64,000 nucleotides of DNA, from NCBI GenBank assembly GCA_900660155.1, contig CABFPE010000035.1, positions 368,391 through 432,390 of the forward strand, read 5' to 3'. Positions 57,920 through 64,000 of this stretch are shown here, piece after piece (within the stretch, counting starts at the first letter, position 1; each line of letters starts with the position of its first letter). The notes beneath the pieces were generated by a model. That model had not been told where the DNA came from. It was given only the letters and a program-made list of their open reading frames with translations, and did not search any database. A program made the position numbers and the translations under genes. Origin of the DNA: Hofstenia miamia. Its lineage: Eukaryota > Xenacoelomorpha > Acoela > Hofsteniidae.

Positions 57920-58480
57920 CGTATTGTTCCAACATGTGTGAAGATCAATTAAAATTAACTAATTGCTTGATCAGAAGTTTGATAATGTATCACCTGATTT
58001 AGTGTGTTTGGATGCCTGGGAAGATAATTTAAGGTACTATGACCTGAGTTGCAGAGTTGAAGTAATCACAATGATAAGGGAAGAAATAAGTTGGTCTCAT
58101 AAAATGATGAAGGAAGTGAAGGTAAGAAGCATCTCTAATTTCTATGATGATGATGAGGTAACCTCAAGTAAATCACTGCATGACATGTTTCAATATTTCT
58201 ATCCAGACTCATCATTAACAGTAGAGGACACACACAAATCTGATGTACATGTGTTGATGATGTCTACAACTACATGAGTAACATTTTAAATTTCTGTAAA
58301 AAAGGATAATTCATTTGCATAGGAAAGATTCTATCAACCTGTGATTGCAGAACATGTTGATGAAATGATTTAAAAATGTTATAGTGACACAATATGAGTT
58401 TCTCATGAAGATGTTATGCAAATTAAAATTCAGCAGAATTACTGGTTGGCAAGAAGGAATCCGGAAGGTCTAGTCATGAA
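57920..58480 (+). pseudogene. Unknown coding family U, copy 3
   Basis: The best-kept middle part is open at 57963-58277 (104 residues). It contains 'LRYYDLSCRVEVITMIREEI', 'SISNFYDDDEVTSSKSLHDM' and 'FQYFYPDSSLTVEDTHKSDV', aligning without large gaps to 'YKYYDVTRRV...', 'STFYNEA...' and 'FFYPKTSIN...' of copy 2 and to 'YYDVTKHIDIITML' and 'FYPDTTIN...DAHMSD' of copy 1. The later part (to 58.48 kb) is less well kept; 'HEDVMQI' sits where the others have E-V-x-M-Q-L. About four breaks. Family not recognised. Copy 3 lies beside the P element and far from any gag, so U need not belong to gypsy. Confidence 0.65.
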
Positions 58481-59099
58481 CTAAATGTGTATTTTACCTA
58501 CTGGTTGCTGTGCTCGTCATTAGTGCATAAGCATAGCATATATTTCATAAGTGAAGGTAGACACAATATAGGAAATCTATGGGCCAGTGGTTTTATCTCT
58601 GCATACGCGACTGTCTGTATCTATATCTGCAAAAAAAATTATGACAATCAATGAGATCAACAAATGTTTATTTTTGATTCATAAAAACATATTTTTTTGT
58701 GTATATAATAAATTCCTACATTATGGCAACTTTTCGAAATTAAAAATTTGAAAAATAATTTTTGAAAATCTACACATAGATTTTCATATGGAAGAAATTT
58801 AATTACCAAAAATCCATGTAGGACATTTCTTTTTTTTCTATTTTTTTCACAAGTAGTATTTATGTAATACTGTGATTATTGTCAAGTATTCTCAATATAG
58901 GTTTTCCGATGTTAAGACTTGTCATCACAAGCTCAAACGATTTTTGTCTAAAAAATTCAGATTCAGAGTTTAGAATCGCAACAGTTTAGAGATTGAAAGT
59001 AATTAGCTATTTCTATTACTTTTCATATGAAAGACAACTTTCTCTGATTTGTGAGATTCCAACTAACAGTTCTGATATCCGATTTATTAGATTAGCTTA
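58481..59099. other. Non-coding stretch
   Basis: A/T-rich, with several near-palindromic A/T runs. Nothing recognised. Confidence 0.4.
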
Positions 59100-59870
59100 T
59101 ACACTGCAGATAGATATACACTGTAATCGAGTATCAAGCTTCTATTTAGATCAGTGAAGAGTGACTACAAGGGCCAGAGCCCTAAGCAGAGCCAGGTAAT
59201 TAAGAGTAGGGTGGCTTCCAGCAACGATCACCATTTACTACGCAATTGGCTATGACTCACGAATCCTCTCAGTGATAATGGTTTAGGTAGTGAAGTGCAA
59301 TGCTGCCCAGTGTTGATTCCATTATTAGATTTGTACAACGATTGCTCTCATTAAAACTCATTAAATAGGAATAAACGCAACCTTGCCGCTTTTGCTTCTT
59401 ATTTGCCTTACATATAAATAACCCTACATTTATAATAGTACATGTCCTCCAATACATGTGAGCAATCGTTGTTGCCTGCAGAAATTTGGTAATCATTGTC
59501 TATATATCTTAAATAAGTACCATAGATAATGCTGTAATCGTAGACACCTATTATGTTTAATAGACTTTTTATGTATAATAAATGACACAAATTTGGATCT
59601 TAAATAATAGGGGTTAGCCTACGATCAGCTGTCCACCTGTTTAATGACATTATTCATAGAACCAGAATCGATTTGGTAGGAAAGCGAAATGGAATAATAA
59701 TCCCTATTCAAGACCTAACTTAAAAGCACACTTTCCTAAACAGGGCAGAGCGATTGCAAAAGCTGACTTGATGAAGACTACCACCCAAAGGCCGATAATT
59801 GAGCTCCGGGCGTCCCTGAATGCTACTCGTGTGCCTCGACGTTTAGCTTCCCATTGTCATAATAGAATAA
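59100..59870 (-). repeat. Repeat R, diverged distant copy (R4)
   Basis: Reads as the reverse of 7140-7820. Matching blocks in order on the plus strand: 'atctaaat' and 'actctca'-like sequence (59.13 kb), 'acatataaataaccctacat' with 'acatgtgagcaatcgttg' (59.41-59.48 kb, versus 'acatataataaccctaaaga' and 'acatgtgaacaatcaatg' in R1), 'atccctattcaagaccta' and 'aaaagcaca' (59.70 kb). Overall similarity is much lower than between R1 and R2, so this copy is older. The LTR-like tip is not recognisable. Confidence 0.6.
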
Positions 59871-61518
59871 AACCTGATACAACATAAAGATAAATCCAAG
59901 TGATTAAATTTATCAACTTTCTCCTTCGTTTACAGCACATTTATATTACACTTTAAAAACATGACAACATGTACCTGTTTTTAGTTGATGAATATTTCTG
60001 TCATTGAACTTTCGTCTGATATTCCTTATGCAACGTGTTATTAATTAGCTTAAGCGTCTTCGGTTGCTTCCTTTTGCCAAACTCTATTGTCGACAAATGT
60101 TCTTGTCGTAATTAATTTGCCTACTTGCAACGAAAGATAAATAATTAACACTTTAGCATAATCGAAAGTATCTAATTTCTTTGTTTCTTATGCCGATCAT
60201 GCCAGATTTCTTCAGAATCTGTTGTTATTATACTACTGCAATAGCGTCAAACGAAATTGGTTTGAACTTTACACAATAGTAAAAGTATTTTTAAGCAATC
60301 TAAATTTGATTATTTAACAATGGCTTCAAATAACAAAAAACATTGCTTTTGGTATGGGTGATTGAAATTATTAAGACCGATAGTTCATAATGAGATCCAT
60401 TAGGTTAAGACAGAATACAACCACTGGATACATAAATGATCCAACGTAAAGCAATGGAATCTGCCTCTACCTTCCAAACCACAACTGCGCTAGAAGATTG
60501 CAACGAAATTTTCTATCCTGTCATTTACAAATATCGAAAATTTTATGTTGCATTCTGACAACTACTGCAACCTCAAACGCATTTTCTAAAACCTGAAATA
60601 TTCGAAATTATACTTGAGATCAACAACAACTGATGAAAGGTTTAATGTTTTGACTTAACTATATAGGCATCGATCATTTTTATTAGACATTTATGCCATG
60701 ATAGATCGCTTTACTGTCAAAAAGTGGAAAATTGTACTCAGTAAACCCGTCTCATTAATTTTTTGAAACTTGTATTTGATTCAAATATGAATAACTATTA
60801 ATAATAATTATATATAATAATTAATATATTGTAATATAATAAATAATCATTCATAAAGAATAAACTACTTCTTTTGATATTTGAGAAAGTATCAGAATCC
60901 ACCAGGGCTTCGTTATTATTTGCTACCTGCAATATAAGAATATCTTAAGGCACTCAATAAATACTATTAATATTAGATAAATCGAGTTAGTTTGCCCCCC
61001 CCCCTGAAAGACATTCCTGCGACACGCCTGTGCAATACATAACTTGAAAACAAGGCGAGGTAGCTTTGTTTGAAAACGGCATTATATTTTCAAACGGTGA
61101 CGTCAACGTTTTTACACAATCACGAATTCTTTACTCATTACTATATTTACGCAGTACAGCTGTTGAATTGTTTATATAAATGTAGCCAGGGTGAAATACT
61201 GTCTAAAATTTGATATGCAAAAGATATAATTGTCCCACAATACCATTATATTCCCGCTTAAAAGCTGGAGAATAACGTAACAAATTCGAAAGGTAGAATT
61301 CAGAATTTCTTCAAGATAATACATTTTCAAAGATTTCCTCACCTGCTATATGTTGCTTTCTATTAATTATCTCTCCATAGTGACTTTTCAGCGAAAGTAA
61401 AATTTTGTGCAAACCTCAAGTAAGCGATTCAGGTTTATGATTTATGTTCACTGTCTAATATAATGTAAGTACAATTAACAAATGTGCTTGCTTTACCAAA
61501 AATATACAGCTTGACTCT
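59871..61518. other. Intergenic or intronic sequence, somewhat less A/T-rich
   Basis: No clear exon found, although the 3' end of the chemoreceptor-like gene starting at 62.77 kb should lie here. Contains a C-run (about 60995) and no recognised repeat. More mixed in composition than the transposon-dense parts. Confidence 0.4.
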
Positions 61519-62769
61519 TTACTTGGAGCTCTCGGACTGCCAATTCAGGGGGTGGGTATTACTACCCACACATATTATCTTCCGAACTACTGTTGCAAAC
61601 AACAAAAATTTGGACATGTAGCTAACCATGATGTAAGTTTTGTTAAAGTTATCATGCACCCAGAGCAGTCTCAAAGGGTTTTTGTCCAGAAAAAAGCCCA
61701 AGTAACTTGAAACTATCAATATTTTAGCAACCTCCAGGAAATAGACAGCCATTTGTAGTAAGAAAATTTTAGCTTTGCCGTCAAGTAGCACCGACAAAAT
61801 TGTCAGAAAATATCAAGCAAACGTATTAATATTTCCGGGAGCTATAGATAATATAAGAGAGTGGTGGGTTAACCTTATGCGCAATTTTGAAATGAAAATA
61901 TATTAATTTTAATAATGCTTAACTGCACGTACCTATTATGAAGATTTTCTTTAATCGATTATTAAGAATTTGTGACAAGTGCTCCTCATTAAATGGTGAG
62001 TAACCCCTTTCTTCCAGTTTTTTAAAAATTTTTTGCGATGGAAACCATATTGCAGATATCCAAGCACATCCAATGAAATTCCAAACCAAAAGAGTCAGAG
62101 TTTCATAAATAAAACTCAAAACTATTTGGCCTTTATCAATAAATGAGTGAACACTTACATAATGCGATGTTAAGTTTGGGATAAGCTTTGCGGTAATGAA
62201 CATGTAAGATGCCACTATTCCCACAATCGTAAGCAAAATCACAATTGCACGTCTAGGGTATTTACCATTATTGGGCAATAAAAGTTGCAAACTTCTTGCG
62301 ACGACATCATCCATCACAGTATTGTGTTCTCTAACCATTTCCTCTTCCTATATTACTGGTAAGTAAATAGTAAAAACATAGGGTTATCAGATACTAATGA
62401 ACTTAGAATGATAAATGTATACATTTTTTTTTGCTAAATACCTTTTTGGTATCCAGAATAAAAATATTTTTTGTCATTTTTCACTCTTATGATTGCCGTC
62501 CCATTTCTTTTGTTCAATGTAATTTTTTTTGCGTTCAGTTTTTTCAAATATATAACAAAAGTAGGATTTTCACTAATAGTTACTAGGATGTCCTTTCTAA
62601 TTGTACTAAGCCATTTATTAGCGGTTTCAATCCTTGTTTGTAACATAATGTTGAAACAATAAGCAAAACGCAAAAAATTATTGGGTGTCTCAAGACTTTT
62701 GTGAAGGTCTGTCCGTGTTTTATATATTGCTAAAATCACTTTAAGAAAACATATAACATATGACATCAA
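61519..62769 (-). pseudogene. Second chemoreceptor-like gene, three exons visible, likely pseudogene
   Basis: Exon 1 (62769-62442) begins at an ATG with a hydrophobic 'YVICFLKVILAIYK' and ends at a GT donor. A phase-1 intron of about 97 bases (62441-62344) joins 'YSGYQK' to 'EEMVREHNTVMDD'. Exon 2 (62343-61933) has 'IVILLTIVGIVASYMFITAK' and 'LTLLVWNFIGCAWISAIW' and ends at donor GTACGT. Exon 3 can start at 61841 (AG acceptor, matching phase) and holds 'IFLLQMAVYFLEVAKILIVS' and 'TYIMVSYMSKFLLFATVVRK'. These segments align in order with the exon at 42.2-43.1 kb, so the two are paralogues. In exon 3 the reading frame meets TGA at 61813-61815, shortly after the acceptor, which argues for a dead gene unless another acceptor is used. 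The last helix is not found. Confidence 0.6.
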
Positions 62770-63934
62770 TAAAAATATTTAACAAACACCGAATGCTTCG
62801 CCATTTTTTTAAAGAAATTTTTTAAATATCTGAATATAGCATTTTTGCAGTTAAATGCATTCGATGTTTCAGTTGCCGAATTTCTAAAATCACAATTCTT
62901 TATTAACATCGCAGCAGGTTTTCTTGGAAAATGTCATTTATTGAAAGAAAACAATATCAAAGAAATTTTATAAAATTTCTTAATCTATAAGACGAAAAAT
63001 AGATAAATCAAAAATTTTTAATCATATTTATAAATTTCCTTATGTTTCTGCTGAATTGGTGTACTTTAATCTTTCGCTAAGATGTGGAATATTGTCTATA
63101 TCACACCACTTTTTTCGGAAAAACTATTATCGAAAAAATTTATAAGAAATGTAATGAAAGAACATTTCATCAGGTCCAATTAAGTGAAACAAATTAGCAA
63201 TGGTTTAAATAAAATATCATCCTTATGGACACAAACAAACTTTCATTCCTATTGCAACTCAACAAAAGTAAAATAGTAACAACCAAAAAGTAAAGAATTC
63301 CACAAAACAAGACTCACGATTTTAAAAACCTATCCAGTATCCAGTCCTATTCCGTTAAGATTTTAATATTAAGCCTAAATGTTACACATGAACCTAAGTT
63401 TGACTGAAAATATGAACCCAAACATTTCATCTAGTATTAATTTGCTACTACTACAAGACTAATATCCGTAGCCTAAAATGACGCTTTTCTTGTATATATT
63501 TCATGTCTTTTTTATTATTTTTGTACATTATTGACGCTATTTAGAGAATTTATGAGTTTCTGAAATTGTAAATAAAAGTCTCTAAATATAGAATATCTTA
63601 TCTTATTTTAAGCGTCTGACCAGCCCAATTTCAGTGAAACTCCAAGCACAAACTCAGCCAATGAATACTCAGATCCACTTACATCCCTGCTAAGCCGTAT
63701 CAATGAAAATGCTTTTAGCTTTCAAGAATATTGTAAGATAATTCCATTCATTTTAATAACCTACTAATAGAATTTTACATCCTTCAACGAGGCATAAATA
63801 AAAATAACGCGGTTTGTTTATAAGATTGGAAAAGAGCATAATATAAGTATTCTATTCTTTTGGATAAATAAATGAATCAGTGCAACTGTAGTGAAAATTC
63901 GGAAAATTCTAAATTAGTAACAAATTCTTGCATT
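62770..63934. other. Non-coding stretch upstream of the second chemoreceptor-like gene
   Basis: Would contain the promoter of the minus-strand gene. No motif can be assigned with confidence and no other gene is seen. Confidence 0.4.
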
Positions 63935-64000
63935 TAATTTGCAAAACGAGCCGAGCTTCTAACGAGCCGTGACGAGCCAAGCCGAACCGAGCTTGAGCCA
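63935..64000. repeat. G/C-richer imperfect short repeat (gagcc-type) at the window edge
   Basis: Imperfect copies of 'acgagccgagctt' ('acgagccgtg', 'acgagccaag', 'ccgaaccgagcttgagcc') with a period near 10-12 bases, sharply different in composition from the rest. It runs off the window edge. Confidence 0.75.

Noticed and set aside
59269-59590. Two overlapping minus-strand open frames of 75 and 60 residues
   Set aside because: They fall in the diverged R copy; the apparent protein similarity to 6376-6642 and 7490-7700 follows from the DNA repeat.
1-64000. tRNA, rRNA or other standard RNA genes
   Set aside because: I scanned for cloverleaf-like G/C stems and conserved rRNA blocks and saw none; a covariance-model search could still find short ones.

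Overview
This is a eukaryotic, strongly A/T-rich window (about 70% A+T by eye). It is almost entirely transposable-element remains, with two pieces of host coding sequence. The host genes are two chemoreceptor-like (gustatory-receptor type) multi-membrane genes on the minus strand at 42.2-43.1 kb and 61.5-62.8 kb. Together with Polintons, P, piggyBac, Penelope-like and Ty3/gypsy elements this suggests an arthropod. The precise group cannot be fixed from sequence alone. The assembly is draft quality: two N-gaps of about 260-320 bases, several 1-12 base gaps, and exact duplications beside the small gaps that look like assembly errors.

Layout, left half. At 1.07-3.9 kb lies a broken Ty3/gypsy copy (minus), entered by a piggyBac transposon at a TTAA site (3.9-6.1 kb). 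An inverted repeat pair (6.1-7.98 kb) then leads head-to-head into a second, more complete gypsy copy (7.9-14.4 kb, plus). That copy carries an unusual 3' region with repeated short motifs and an extra open frame. A decayed LINE (EN-RT) follows at 14.4-17.25 kb. At 18.2-19.9 kb a decayed coding block of unknown family (called 'U' here) is split by a small LTR element (TRIM-like) holding a 177-bp tandem repeat. A broken Polinton (packaging ATPase, PLA2-like/integrase, protein-primed DNA polymerase) fills 20.0-26.5 kb. Its polymerase gene is itself interrupted by a foldback element.

Layout, right half. A Polinton-type terminal repeat is at 27.04 kb and a whole Polinton-type non-autonomous element is at 33.58-38.53 kb. 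They share terminal repeats full of a short VNTR; the second has AG...CT ends and a near-perfect 6-bp target duplication. A mariner relic (28.9-29.9 kb), a Penelope-like element with a GIY-YIG domain (44.1-46.1 kb), a gag relic (49.4-50.2 kb), a second U copy (50.7-51.3 kb), a mariner deletion derivative (52.4-53.1 kb), a nearly complete THAP/P-element with matching target duplications (53.83-57.45 kb) and a third U copy (57.9-58.5 kb) follow.

The most unusual observation is the U family: three diverged copies of one protein-coding block that I cannot assign to any known family, spread over 40 kb on both strands. No rRNA, tRNA or CRISPR feature was found. The genes do not form a pathway. The window is a record of nested insertions around a small chemoreceptor family.
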